Positions 32,726 to 42,142 are shown, numbered from the stretch's first letter. The stretch: 64,000 nucleotides of DNA from Nitrincola lacisaponensis (GCF_000691225.1 NZ_JMSZ01000001.1:93105-157104); one strand, 5' to 3'. Notes: a model not told the origin generated them from the letters alone. Made by a program: numbers and translations.

Positions 32726-34318
32726 ATGACTATGTTACGTCGAGATTTTATGCGCTTGAGCGCGCTCGGGCTGTTGAGCCTGAGTCCGTTGGTTAATGCC
32801 AGTGTCACTCATGCTCACCGGCATGGCAGCCCGGCTGCCGACCCGCTGTTAACACGCCAGTTACCGGAGCAGCTGCCGTTGCGAAAGCTGCCACACATCA
32901 CCAATCTGTCAGCAGATGACGGATTTCGTGCTCAACTCCAGGCTGCGGTCACCCACGTAGAGCTGACCGGTCCTGAGAAAACCCGCTTGTGGCTCTATAA
33001 CCAGCAACTGACACCCCTGATTGAAGTAACAGAAGGAGATGAGGTCTCTATTCAGGTCGAAAACCACTTGCATCAGCCCACCACTGTCCACTGGCATGGC
33101 GTGCATGTACCGGCCAATCAGGATGGGGGGCCTCATGACCTGATCCAACCCCATCAACAACGTCATTATCAGTTCCGTATCAAAGAAGGTAATGCCGGTT
33201 TACACTGGTTCCATCCACACCCGCATGATTATTTGGCGGAGCAGATTGCTCACAGTCTGGCAGGGGCCTTTCTGGTACACCCCAAACGCGATCCCCTGGC
33301 AGACCTGCAGGGCGAGTTGCTGATGATCACGGATCTGCGTCTGGACCAGCAGGGGCAGGTAGCACCACACACACCGGAAGACTGGATGAATGGTCGGGAG
33401 GGGGACCTGCTGCTGGTCAATGCACAGCGGAATCCGCGTCTGGAGGCGGCCCCCGGTTCGACGCTGCGCTTGCGCCTGATTAATGCCTGTGCCGGACGTT
33501 ATCTGCGTCTGGCAATTCCGCAACATGCACTGCAATTGATCGGTACCGATGGCGGCTATCTGGAACAGGCGGTCACACTGAATGAGTTGTTGCTGGTACC
33601 CGGTCAACGCTGTGACCTGCTGGTACGTCTGAGCGAGCAGCCTGAGCAGCAGATTCAACTGCTCAATCTGCCCTATGATCGGGACTGGATGGGGCAGGAA
33701 CCGGCACATTATCGTGAAACCGAAACACTGCTGACCTTCGTCACTCAGGCGGCACCGATTCAGGCGGCAATCACCTTGCCTGATCGTCTGGGTTCTATCC
33801 CTGAACTGGCAGAGCCCGCGGTGCAGCGCCATATCGAGCTGTCGGAAGAGATGCCTGGACATGCGGATCATGCCGCAGGCGGCATGGCGGCAGGTCATGC
33901 CCAACATCACGGACACGGACATGGGCATAACCACGGACACGGACAGCATTCGATTCAGGTACAGGATTCAGCACGACCACCGATTCGTTTTATGCTGAAT
34001 GGAGAGACCTTCACACCGGGCAAGATACTGTTTGAAGGCCGGGTAAATGAAGTGGAGGAGTGGGAGGTATTTAACAACTCCCACATGGACCACCCCTTCC
34101 ATGTACATGGCACCCATTTTCAGGTTATCGCCGAACAGGATGAGCAAGGCCATTGGCGTGCTCCAGCCTACCGGGCCTGGCTGGATACCGTGAATCTGAA
34201 ACCGAAACAGCGGTTAAAGCTGCGTTTGGCATTTGCCGAGCCTGGCGAATGGATGTTCCATTGCCATATTATTGAACATGAAGAAATGGGTATGATGGCC
34301 AGCATACGGGTCAGTTGA
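32726..34318 (+). CDS. multicopper oxidase with a His-rich insert, Tat-exported
   Basis: The 530-residue protein starts with a twin-arginine signal (MLRRDFMRLSALGLL), so export in folded form is expected. The copper motifs of laccase-type oxidases are complete: HWHGVHVP (about 114-121), HWFHPHPHDYLAEQ, HMDHPFHVHGTHF (about 450) and the C-terminal HCHIIEHEEMGMM. A His-rich stretch (HHGHGHGHNHGHGQH, about 391-405) lies before the last domain and resembles the Met-rich insert of CueO in position. It probably oxidises Cu(I) or other metals or phenols in the periplasm. It forms a copper module with its two neighbours. The second ATG, at 32732, may be the true start. Confidence 0.92.
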   Translation: MTMLRRDFMRLSALGLLSLSPLVNASVTHAHRHGSPAADPLLTRQLPEQLPLRKLPHITNLSADDGFRAQLQAAVTHVELTGPEKTRLWLYNQQLTPLIEVTEGDEVSIQVENHLHQPTTVHWHGVHVPANQDGGPHDLIQPHQQRHYQFRIKEGNAGLHWFHPHPHDYLAEQIAHSLAGAFLVHPKRDPLADLQGELLMITDLRLDQQGQVAPHTPEDWMNGREGDLLLVNAQRNPRLEAAPGSTLRLRLINACAGRYLRLAIPQHALQLIGTDGGYLEQAVTLNELLLVPGQRCDLLVRLSEQPEQQIQLLNLPYDRDWMGQEPAHYRETETLLTFVTQAAPIQAAITLPDRLGSIPELAEPAVQRHIELSEEMPGHADHAAGGMAAGHAQHHGHGHGHNHGHGQHSIQVQDSARPPIRFMLNGETFTPGKILFEGRVNEVEEWEVFNNSHMDHPFHVHGTHFQVIAEQDEQGHWRAPAYRAWLDTVNLKPKQRLKLRLAFAEPGEWMFHCHIIEHEEMGMMASIRVS

Positions 34319-34336
34319 TCCCTTAAGGAGTCGCAC

Positions 34337-34798
34337 ATGAAACGCCTATCTACACTGGCTCTGTCGAGCCTGATCGCAGCAGCACTGATTTTGTTCAGTG
34401 GTTACAGCGTCGCTGAGTCACAGGTCATGCAGGTATACAAATCTGAAACCTGTGGCTGCTGTGATGACTGGATTGAACATATCGAGGCTGCCGGGATTCA
34501 GGTTGAAGCAACCAATTTACAGCAGATGCAGTTGAAGAAAATCGAGCTGGGTGTACCGGCACAGCTGGCATCCTGCCACACAGGTGTGATCAACGGGTAT
34601 GTGATCGAAGGCCATGTGCCTGCCAGTGACATTCTCAGGCTGTTGCAGGAACAACCTCAGGTCACCGGACTGACGGTACCCGGCATGCCTCATGGCTCAC
34701 CGGGCATGGAAACCGGACGTATCGATGCCTATGATGTGCTGGCATTTGATGCCGACACTCAGGCCACTCAGGTCTGGTCCAGCTATCCTCAGCCCTGA
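34337..34798 (+). CDS. periplasmic DUF411 metal-binding protein
   Basis: A 153-residue protein with a signal peptide (about 1-26, ending SVAES). The DUF411 core MQVYKSETCGCCDDW carries a CxCC metal motif, followed by SCHTGVINGYVIEGHVPASDI, which supplies another Cys-His pair. DUF411 proteins (such as CopG) occur with copper and heavy-metal resistance genes. It starts 18 bases after the multicopper oxidase behind TTAAGGAG, so they are surely one operon. Its last ten bases overlap the convergent MOSC gene. Confidence 0.92.
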   Translation: MKRLSTLALSSLIAAALILFSGYSVAESQVMQVYKSETCGCCDDWIEHIEAAGIQVEATNLQQMQLKKIELGVPAQLASCHTGVINGYVIEGHVPASDILRLLQEQPQVTGLTVPGMPHGSPGMETGRIDAYDVLAFDADTQATQVWSSYPQP

Positions 34799-35628
34799 TC
34801 AGGTTCACGCAACAGAGGTGGAGTTTTGTGCGCCAGCACCTCCACCTGCATGCCTTCGGCAATCACACCTGGCTGACGTACCAGCAGGTTCTGCCCGAAA
34901 ATGGCACCCCCTTCCGGCAAACGGCGATAGTGTAACAGTGTCCGCAAGGGTTCCTGTGTGGCATCAAATGTTGTCTGCCCAGGGGGCAGGGTAATCAGCT
35001 TGCAACGCTCACAGGGTGAATGCACCCGCAAGCGGACATCACCAATCGCCAGGTCCAGCCAGCCATCTTCGGCAAATGGCAGGGTTCCGGAAACGATCAC
35101 ATTGGCACGGAACTGCTGCCGGTCCACCGGAACCGGACAACGTTGCTGCAACCAGTCCAGCGATGCACCCGAGGTCAACAGCAACGGATAACCATCCGCA
35201 AAACCGACCTGATCATCCTGACTGTCTTTCACAGGTCGTTCACTTTGCGCGGCAAAATAGACCAAACGGCAGGGCTCTCCCAGAAACTGGCTCATCCAGG
35301 CATCCGCTTCTGTACCACAGGACTGTGCCTGTACCGTCTGCTTCCACACCTCAACTGACACCCACTCTGACGGATAATCCGCCACCTGAAGCGTCAGTGA
35401 AGAGCCTCGATCAGTTGCCAGAATCAATCCTGACTCCAGCGGCGTTGCCCATAGCCGGGTCAGCTGTGGATAACGTCGGGCGGTTAAAAACTTTCCGTCC
35501 AGATCCACCACCATATAACGCCGGTCAGCCGCCAGCCCCTGCGGCCCCACCCAGGCACGGCTCACCCGTAATGGCGCACAGGACTTGACCGGATAAATGA
35601 ACAGATCGGTAACGCGTATATCACTCAT
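34789..35628 (-). CDS. MOSC domain protein (YcbX-like)
   Basis: The 279-residue protein has an N-terminal MOSC_N beta-barrel (VTDLFIYPVKSCAPL, GLAADRRYMVVD) and a C-terminal MOSC domain with RVHSPCERCKLITLPPG, whose cysteine is the likely molybdenum-cofactor ligand. It has no C-terminal [2Fe-2S] domain, so it is shorter than YcbX. Proteins of this type take part in N-hydroxylated-base reduction or sulfur transfer. It overlaps the upstream GNAT-like gene by four bases (ATGA), so they are co-transcribed. Confidence 0.9.
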   Translation of the reverse strand: MSDIRVTDLFIYPVKSCAPLRVSRAWVGPQGLAADRRYMVVDLDGKFLTARRYPQLTRLWATPLESGLILATDRGSSLTLQVADYPSEWVSVEVWKQTVQAQSCGTEADAWMSQFLGEPCRLVYFAAQSERPVKDSQDDQVGFADGYPLLLTSGASLDWLQQRCPVPVDRQQFRANVIVSGTLPFAEDGWLDLAIGDVRLRVHSPCERCKLITLPPGQTTFDATQEPLRTLLHYRRLPEGGAIFGQNLLVRQPGVIAEGMQVEVLAHKTPPLLREPDQG

Positions 35629-35876
35629 GCAGAGGGCTCCTTGCGTAAAAACTTATCCACATACCAGCAGCTGGCTTCAATTTGATATTGCTGTTCACAC
35701 GCCCAGGCCAGGCCTGCACGTACAAGCTGCTCCGCTATCCCGCGACCTCGCAGCGCATCGGGAACATAGGTATGGGTGAAATTAATCTGCGACCCCTTCA
35801 GCTGATAATCCAGCACCGCCTCTTCACCGTCCAGGTGCAGACAGAAGCGCTGTTGTTGCGGTTGGTGTTGAATCAT
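35625..35876 (-). CDS. small GNAT-like acetyltransferase (YjdJ type)
   Basis: An 83-residue protein with the compact GNAT unit of the YjdJ/Acetyltransf_CG family: EAVLDYQLKGSQINFTHTYV, PDALRGRGIAEQLVRAGLAW (the acetyl-CoA loop) and CWYVDKFLRKEP. Such proteins are under 100 residues and lack the usual N-terminal GNAT part, so this is complete. It overlaps the MOSC gene at its stop. A perfect DnaA-box sequence occurs within its coding region at 35653-35661, probably without meaning for the gene itself. Confidence 0.88.
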   Translation of the reverse strand: MIQHQPQQQRFCLHLDGEEAVLDYQLKGSQINFTHTYVPDALRGRGIAEQLVRAGLAWACEQQYQIEASCWYVDKFLRKEPSA

Positions 35877-36042
35877 AAATTCTCCCTGGCTGATCTGGCT
35901 AACCGAACGCCTGCCCGGACATACAACGCACTGGACAGGCCGAGGTCAATCCATAAGAATAGCTTAACCTTGAGTTACAATAATACAGCAAATTCAGTTG
36001 TCGAATTTTGCCCACAGACTTAGCCCAAAAGAGGAACGCAAC

Positions 36043-36639
36043 ATGGAATTGTCTACGATTATCTTCATAGTGGTTGTCGCCGTTGTTGTCTTTTATACCA
36101 TCACCATCTTCAACCGTCTGGTGGCGCTGAAGAACCGCTTTGAAAATGCCTTCTCTCAGATAGAAGTTCAGCTGAAACGTCGTTATGACCTGATTCCGAA
36201 CCTGGTTGAAACCGCCAAGGGGTATTTGCAGCATGAGCGGGAAACACTGGAAGCCGTCACTGCGGCTCGTAATGCCGCCATGGCCAGTTTACAGGCTGCT
36301 GCGGCCAACCCGGGAAGCGCGGCTGCTCTGGGGCAGTTGATGAGTTCGGAAGGCGCCTTACAGTCAGCGCTGAGCGGGCTGAAGGTGACCATGGAAGCCT
36401 ACCCGGATCTGAAAGCCTCTGCCAATATGCAACAGTTGTCAGAAGAACTGATCAGTACTGAAAACCGTGTTTCGTTTGCTCGCCAAGCCTTCAATGATGC
36501 GGTAATGGCCTACAACACCTACAAGCAGAGCTTTCCACAGCGTGTGTTTGCGGCCACCTTCGGTCATGCGCAGGATGCCACCCTGCTGGTATTTGAAGAC
36601 AGTGCCGCCATTCAGGCCGCACCCAAGGTGTCCTTCTGA
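36043..36639 (+). CDS. LemA family protein
   Basis: A 198-residue protein starting at ATG 36043 behind AGAGGAAC. A single N-terminal transmembrane segment (about 3-22, IIFIVVVAVVVFYTITIF) is followed by the LemA helical domain: RLVALKNRFENAFSQIEVQL, KRRYDLIPNLVETAKGY, ENRVSFARQAFNDAVMAYN. The C-terminal tail is ALVF-rich and then drops off. LemA proteins are membrane-anchored and of unclear function, commonly encoded with M48-type proteases. The M48 gene follows after 18 bases. Confidence 0.94.
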   Translation: MELSTIIFIVVVAVVVFYTITIFNRLVALKNRFENAFSQIEVQLKRRYDLIPNLVETAKGYLQHERETLEAVTAARNAAMASLQAAAANPGSAAALGQLMSSEGALQSALSGLKVTMEAYPDLKASANMQQLSEELISTENRVSFARQAFNDAVMAYNTYKQSFPQRVFAATFGHAQDATLLVFEDSAAIQAAPKVSF

Positions 36640-36657
36640 CCTCAGGGGACGTGCTGA

Positions 36658-38559
36658 GTGAATTTTTTCGAGCATCAGGACCGGGCCCGGCGTAAAACGC
36701 TGCAGCTGGTCGCGCTGTTTATACTCGCCATGATCAGTCTGGCCCTGACGCTGACACTGGCGCTGGCCGCACTGATCTATTTTCAAACCCCTGCAGCTGC
36801 CCAGCAGGACCTGCCTGCACTGCTGGAAGAATACACACCGCTGCTGGCGGGTATCACGCTGGTGGTGTTTGTGATCGTTTTTCTGGGGGCTTTTTTTCGC
36901 CGTATGCAACTCAGTGGCGGTGGCCGCAGTGTTGCAGAATCGCTTGGAGGGCGGCTACTTAACACCGCCACCTCTGATCCGCTGGAACAGCGGCTATTGA
37001 ATACGGTTGAAGAGATGGCGCTGGCATCCGGTATCGCGGTACCCCCGGTCTATCTGCTGGATGAACCGGGTATCAACGCCTTTGCCGCGGGCTTCAATCC
37101 ACAGGATGCGGTCATAGGTGTTACCCGGGGTGCGGTTGAACAGCTCAATCGTGACGAATTGCAGGGGGTTATTGCCCATGAATTCAGTCATATTCTGCAT
37201 GGCGATATGCGCCTGAACATACGGCTGGTGGCCTGGCTGTATGGCATACTGTTACTCGGTCTGATCGGGCGTATGCTGCTGAACAGTCTGCGCTACCGCC
37301 GGGTACGTGCATCACGGGATGATAAATCCACACCCGTTATTCTGGCACTGGGCCTGGGCTTATTGATCATCGGCTATGCCGGTTCTTTTTTCGGCAGTCT
37401 GATCAAGGCCGCCGTCAGTCGCCAGCGCGAATTTCTGGCCGATGCCTCGGCTGTTCAATATACCCGTAACCCTCAGGGTATCGGTGGCGCATTACGCAAG
37501 CTGGCAGGTTATCCACAGGGTTCAGCGCTGCAGTCAGGCGCTGCCGAAGAATACAACCATATGTTTTTTGGTAATGCCCGTTTCTCCGGGTTGAGTCAAT
37601 TATTTTCCACCCATCCGCCACTGGATGAGCGCATTGCCCGAGTCGACCCGCAAGGCAGATCAGCACGCCAGACTCCCCGATCCTCGCCAGCTGGCACGAG
37701 CGACACGGCAGGCCTGGCAGGTGTTGCCGGACTGGCACCCTTGTCTGCACCACTGAATGCGCAACAGGCCAGTCAAACCGCCATGCAACATATTGGTGAT
37801 CCCGATGGACGTCATCTGACCTATATCCGTCAGCTGTTGCAGGAACTGGATCAGGAGTTGCAACAGGCGGCCCATGAACCTTTTTCAGCCAGAGCCCTGA
37901 TCTACGGGCTGTTGCTCAGCCAACAGGCCGAGATACGCAGTCAACAGTTGGAGGCTCTGCAAAACACGGCGCATCCGGATACCTTCAGAGTGCTGCAACA
38001 GTATCAGACCCGCTTGATACAGCTGGACCCGCGACTGCGACTGCCGCTGATTGAGCTGTCCCTGCCGGCACTGAAGCAGTTATCCGAAACCCAGTATCAA
38101 ACCTTTAAAGCCTGCATCGATTTGCTGATCCGCGCAGACAAGCGCATCAGTCTGTTCGAGTGGTCATTACGAAAGATTCTGATGCGTCATCTGGAGCCTC
38201 AGCCACAGGGAAAATCCCGGTTTCGGCTCAGCCATTGCCAGGATGAAATCCAGCGGCTGCTGAGTTTATTGGCCGAAACAGGCCATTCTGACCCTCAGGA
38301 AGCACAAGCCGCCTATGCTGAAGCGCTGGCGTCTTTGCCATTACAGGCCTCTGCAACCCCTCCCGCCAGACCGGGGCTGAAACAGCTGGAACAGGATCTG
38401 AATAAGCTGCTACGCCTGAGGCCGCTGGAAAAACCGGCGCTACTCAATGCGCTGGTTGTCTGTGCCAGCCATGATGGTCAGATCACGGCGACTGAAGCGG
38501 AGTTGCTGCGTGCCATTGCAGACTGTATCGACTGTCCCTTACCGCCGTTATTACCTTAA
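36658..38559 (+). CDS. membrane-bound M48-family metalloprotease with long C-terminal region
   Basis: A 633-residue protein starting at GTG. Two N-terminal transmembrane segments (about 15-42, 60-80) precede the M48 catalytic region. The zinc motif is HEFSH (about 176), with the third ligand in REFLADASAVQYT; two more hydrophobic segments lie between. The C-terminal ~270 residues are helical and unlike HtpX, ending with a TerB-like stretch, SHDGQITATEAELLRAIADC. It pairs with LemA in many genomes and probably handles membrane-protein quality control. The long extension makes it distinct from HtpX. Confidence 0.9.
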   Translation: MNFFEHQDRARRKTLQLVALFILAMISLALTLTLALAALIYFQTPAAAQQDLPALLEEYTPLLAGITLVVFVIVFLGAFFRRMQLSGGGRSVAESLGGRLLNTATSDPLEQRLLNTVEEMALASGIAVPPVYLLDEPGINAFAAGFNPQDAVIGVTRGAVEQLNRDELQGVIAHEFSHILHGDMRLNIRLVAWLYGILLLGLIGRMLLNSLRYRRVRASRDDKSTPVILALGLGLLIIGYAGSFFGSLIKAAVSRQREFLADASAVQYTRNPQGIGGALRKLAGYPQGSALQSGAAEEYNHMFFGNARFSGLSQLFSTHPPLDERIARVDPQGRSARQTPRSSPAGTSDTAGLAGVAGLAPLSAPLNAQQASQTAMQHIGDPDGRHLTYIRQLLQELDQELQQAAHEPFSARALIYGLLLSQQAEIRSQQLEALQNTAHPDTFRVLQQYQTRLIQLDPRLRLPLIELSLPALKQLSETQYQTFKACIDLLIRADKRISLFEWSLRKILMRHLEPQPQGKSRFRLSHCQDEIQRLLSLLAETGHSDPQEAQAAYAEALASLPLQASATPPARPGLKQLEQDLNKLLRLRPLEKPALLNALVVCASHDGQITATEAELLRAIADCIDCPLPPLLP

Positions 38560-38568
38560 GGAAACCCC

Positions 38569-39117
38569 ATGGCACTGAAAGCCCAGGTGATCAAAGCGCA
38601 ACTCCAGATCGCCGATATGGACCGTCACCATTATCAGGACTATGCCTTGCATCTGGCACAGCATCCGTCAGAAACCGATGAGCGCCTGATGATCCGGTTA
38701 CTGGCATTTATACTCAATGCCTCTGAGCAATTGGAGTTTGCCCGTGATCTCAGCGGCGAGGGTGGGGCAGAGCTCTGGTCACAGAATCTACACGGCGATA
38801 TTGAGTTGTGGGTGCTGTTTGGTACACCCGATGAAAAATGGATACGCAAGGCATCGCAGCAGTCCAGACAGGTGAAGATTTATGCCTATGGAGGACGGAG
38901 TGTACCCGTCTGGTGGCAGCAAAATGCAGCAGCACTGCAACGCTATACCAATCTGGAAGTCTGGCAGATCGCCGATGACAGTGTTCAGGCACTGGGAGCC
39001 TTGGCAGATCGCCGTATGGAACTGCAATGCAGCATCAATGAAGGACAGGTGTGGATTACCCAGGGAACCGAAAGTGTTGCATTGGAACCCCAGTGCCTGA
39101 AAGGCACCGGGGTCTGA
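38569..39117 (+). CDS. yaeQ: YaeQ family protein
   Basis: The 182-residue protein has the full YaeQ pattern: KAQLQIADMDRHHYQDYALH at the N-terminus, ETDERLMIRLLAFILNA, GEGGAELWSQNLHGDIELW, then VKIYAYGGRSVPVWWQQ. YaeQ has a PD-(D/E)XK nuclease-like fold with an unclear role; it was once proposed as an RfaH-related antitermination factor. It starts ten bases after the M48 stop behind AAGGAAACC. It is convergent with the mmsA-like gene, with eleven bases between stops. Confidence 0.95.
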   Translation: MALKAQVIKAQLQIADMDRHHYQDYALHLAQHPSETDERLMIRLLAFILNASEQLEFARDLSGEGGAELWSQNLHGDIELWVLFGTPDEKWIRKASQQSRQVKIYAYGGRSVPVWWQQNAAALQRYTNLEVWQIADDSVQALGALADRRMELQCSINEGQVWITQGTESVALEPQCLKGTGV

Positions 39118-39128
39118 TCAGCAGTCTA

Positions 39129-40616
39129 TCAGGAGGGGAAGGAGAACTGTGCCCCTTCACGCACACCAGATGACGGCCAGCGCTGGGTAATGGTTTTGCG
39201 ACGGGTGTAGAAGCGCACACCATCCGGACCATAGGCAAACAGATCACCAAACAGCGAGCGTTTCCAGCCACCAAAGCTGTGATAGGACACAGGGACCGGC
39301 AGAGGGACATTGATACCCACCATACCCACTTTGATGTTGTCACTGAAATAGCGTGCCGCTTCACCGTCACGGGTGAACAGGCAGGTGCCATTGCCATATT
39401 CATGTGCATCAATCAGATCCATGGCAGCCTGCATTGAATCCACACGCACCACGACCAGTACCGGACCAAAGATCTCCTCTTCATAGCACCGCATACCCGG
39501 CTTGACCTGATCGATCAGTGTCCCACCCACGAAAAAGCCGTTGGCATCACCCACTGCAGGGTTACGTCCATCGACGACGATCACAGCACCATCCTCTTCG
39601 GCGCTCTGAATATAGCCTTCTACCTTGGCTTTATGGGCTGCGGTAATCAGCGGACCGAAGTCATTGCTGCTGTCGGAGTAAGCACCTACTTTCAGGCTCT
39701 GCATACGCTGGCTCAGCTTGGCAACCAGCGCATCTGCGGCTTCATCACCTACAGCAACAGCCACAGAGATCGCCATACAACGCTCACCGGAGGATCCAAA
39801 AGCCGCACCGGTGAGGGCTTCCACCGCATTATCCATATCCGCATCCGGCATGACGATGGCATGGTTTTTCGCACCACCGAGCGCCTGACAACGCTTGCCA
39901 TGCGCCGAAGCGGTCTGGTAGACATACTCGGCAATCGGCGTGGATCCAACAAAGCTAACCGCTTCAATATCCGGATGTGTCAGCAGTGTATCCACCGCTT
40001 CCTTGTCGCCATTGACCACATTCAAAACCCCTGCAGGCAGACCAGCCTGGTGCAGCAGTTCAGCGATCAGCAGAGTGGAGGAAGGGTCACGTTCGGACGG
40101 CTTCAGAATAAAGCAGTTACCCGACACGATCGCCAGTGGATACATCCACAGCGGTACCATCGCCGGAAAGTTGAAAGGCGTGATACCGGCCACGACGCCA
40201 AGGGGCTGCATTTCACTCCAGGAATCGATCCCCGGACCAACATTCTTGCTGTGCTCACCCTTGAGCAACTCCGGTGCATAACAGGCGTACTCGATATTCT
40301 CGATACCGCGCTGTAACTCACCCATAGCATCATGTGCAATCTTGCCGTGTTCCAGGCCGATCAGGCGTACGATTTCATCCGCATTGGCTTCCAGCAGCTC
40401 CTTGAAACGGAACATGATGCGGGCGCGTTTGGCAGCGGGTGTATTACGCCAGGCAGGAAACGCGGCCTTGGCATTGGCAATCGCCTCTTCTACAGTAGCT
40501 GTCGAAGCCAGCAATACCTCGGCATGTGCCGTACCGGCAGACGGGTTATACACAGGCTGGCGACGTCCTTCCGGAGTCACCACCGCGCCATTAATCAAGT
40601 GTCCAATCAGATTCAT
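39129..40616 (-). CDS. mmsA: CoA-acylating malonate/methylmalonate-semialdehyde dehydrogenase
   Basis: The 495-residue aldehyde dehydrogenase forms acetyl-CoA from malonate semialdehyde, or propionyl-CoA from methylmalonate semialdehyde. Motifs: TPFNFPAMVPLWMYPLAIVS, ILKPSERDPSS, ETVSF-type VSFVGSTPIAEYV and the catalytic cysteine in GSSGERCMAISVAVAVG (about 284). The C-terminal RFYTRRKTITQRW is characteristic of MmsA. With the omega-amino-acid transaminase directly upstream and a LysR regulator it forms a beta-alanine degradation unit, so it could equally be called bauC. A 25-base gap separates the two genes. Confidence 0.93.
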   Translation of the reverse strand: MNLIGHLINGAVVTPEGRRQPVYNPSAGTAHAEVLLASTATVEEAIANAKAAFPAWRNTPAAKRARIMFRFKELLEANADEIVRLIGLEHGKIAHDAMGELQRGIENIEYACYAPELLKGEHSKNVGPGIDSWSEMQPLGVVAGITPFNFPAMVPLWMYPLAIVSGNCFILKPSERDPSSTLLIAELLHQAGLPAGVLNVVNGDKEAVDTLLTHPDIEAVSFVGSTPIAEYVYQTASAHGKRCQALGGAKNHAIVMPDADMDNAVEALTGAAFGSSGERCMAISVAVAVGDEAADALVAKLSQRMQSLKVGAYSDSSNDFGPLITAAHKAKVEGYIQSAEEDGAVIVVDGRNPAVGDANGFFVGGTLIDQVKPGMRCYEEEIFGPVLVVVRVDSMQAAMDLIDAHEYGNGTCLFTRDGEAARYFSDNIKVGMVGINVPLPVPVSYHSFGGWKRSLFGDLFAYGPDGVRFYTRRKTITQRWPSSGVREGAQFSFPS

Positions 40617-40641
40617 TACAGTCTCGCTTGTTTAATTCAGA

Positions 40642-41976
40642 TTATTCAGTTTCGTTGATCGCATCACCTAATGCATTGATCAACAAATCAATTTCTTCTT
40701 TATCCACAGTAAATGGCAAGCCCAGTTGAATGGTGTCGCCGCCATAACGGACATAAAAACCTTTCTCCCAGCACTTCATCGCGACCTCATAAGGGCGTTT
40801 CAACGGCTCACCCGGAGCCGCTGCCAGAGTCAGTGCGCCCGCCAGACCATAGTTACGGATGTCGGTCACATGGCGACTGCCTTTCAGACTGTGCAGCGCG
40901 TCTTCAAATACCGGTGCCATGCTGGCAGAGCGCTGAATCAGCTGATCTTTTTCCAGCAGATCCAGTGCTGCCAGACCCGCGGCACAGGCAACCGGATGCG
41001 CGGAGTAGGTATAACCATGTGGCAATTCCAGCACATAGTCCAGACCACCCTGTTCCATAAAGGTCTGGTAAATTTCAGAACGCACCACCACTGCACCCAT
41101 CGGCACAGCACCATTGGTCATCTGTTTGGCGATGTTGAGGATATCCGGCTTCACACCAAAGGCCTCGGCACCGGTTTTGGTACCACAGCGCCCGAAGGCG
41201 GTGATTACTTCATCAAAGATCAACAAAATATTGTGCTGATCACAGATTTCCCGCAACCGCTGCAGGTAACCGACCGGAGGTGGAATCACCCCGGCTGAAC
41301 CGGCCATGGGTTCCACAATCACGGCTGCAATGTTGGACGCATCATGCAGTGTAATCAGTTCCAACAGTTCATTAGCCAGCTCGGCACCGGTTTTCGGCAT
41401 ACCGCGAGTAAAGGCATTTTCCTTCAGGATCGTATGTGCCAGATGATCTGCTTCAACAGCCTGGCCAAACAGTGCCCGGTTGGCACCAATACCGCCAACA
41501 CTGATACCACCGAAGTTCACCCCATGGTACCCCTTGATACGGCCAATCAGACGCGTCTTGGATGGCATACCTTTCTTGCGCCAGTAAGCACGGGCGATTT
41601 TCAGCGAGGTATCGGCACTTTCAGAACCTGAGCCGGTGAAAAACACATGATCCAGCCCTTCCGGCATAAACTCCACCACCCGGTTGGCCAGCTGAAAGGC
41701 TTTCGGATGACCAAACTGGAAGGCCGGAGAGTAGTCCAGCTGTTTCAGTTGCTGGCTGACCGCCTCTGCGATTTCCGGACGGTTATGACCGGCACCACAA
41801 CACCACAGACCCGACAGACCATCGAATATCCGTCGGCCTTCTGCATCGATGTAATACTTGCCATCCGCCGCAACAATCATGCGCGGGTTGTCTTTAAACT
41901 GACGGTTGCCTGTATAGGGCATCCAATAGGCTTCTAACTGGTCACGGCTCAAGCCTGCGGCTTTATTATCCGACAT
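40642..41976 (-). CDS. bauA: omega-amino acid (beta-alanine):pyruvate aminotransferase
   Basis: The 444-residue class III aminotransferase matches the beta-alanine:pyruvate family: YWMPYTGNRQFK near the N-terminus, FDGLSGLWCCGAGHNR, FTGSGSESADTSLKIARAYW and the Schiff-base lysine in DILNIAKQMTNGAVPMGAV (about 287). It converts beta-alanine and pyruvate to malonate semialdehyde and alanine. The product is consumed by the dehydrogenase encoded next. It is transcribed away from a LysR gene, whose candidate operator lies at 42075-42110. Confidence 0.92.
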   Translation of the reverse strand: MSDNKAAGLSRDQLEAYWMPYTGNRQFKDNPRMIVAADGKYYIDAEGRRIFDGLSGLWCCGAGHNRPEIAEAVSQQLKQLDYSPAFQFGHPKAFQLANRVVEFMPEGLDHVFFTGSGSESADTSLKIARAYWRKKGMPSKTRLIGRIKGYHGVNFGGISVGGIGANRALFGQAVEADHLAHTILKENAFTRGMPKTGAELANELLELITLHDASNIAAVIVEPMAGSAGVIPPPVGYLQRLREICDQHNILLIFDEVITAFGRCGTKTGAEAFGVKPDILNIAKQMTNGAVPMGAVVVRSEIYQTFMEQGGLDYVLELPHGYTYSAHPVACAAGLAALDLLEKDQLIQRSASMAPVFEDALHSLKGSRHVTDIRNYGLAGALTLAAAPGEPLKRPYEVAMKCWEKGFYVRYGGDTIQLGLPFTVDKEEIDLLINALGDAINETE

Positions 41977-42074
41977 GATGTGTTTCTCCAGGTGGCGGTA
42001 CAGAGGTCCGGCACAACGACTGTGTAATGATGTGAATCCAGTGTGATCTGCTCGTTAGGTTTTTAAAATATTTA

Positions 42075-42110
42075 TTTAGTTATCTTTACTTAACCTTTTA
42101 GTTAACTAAA
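42075..42110. promoter_or_regulatory. candidate LysR operator upstream of bauA
   Basis: Two direct TTTAGTTA copies start at 42075 and 42097, 22 bases or about two helical turns apart. The second is part of a perfect 14-base palindrome, TTTAGTTAACTAAA (42097-42110). The region is in the 166-bp gap between bauA and the divergent LysR gene. Confidence 0.55.
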
Positions 42111-42142
42111 CTGAATCTTTTTCAGCACGATCATTTCTGCCC

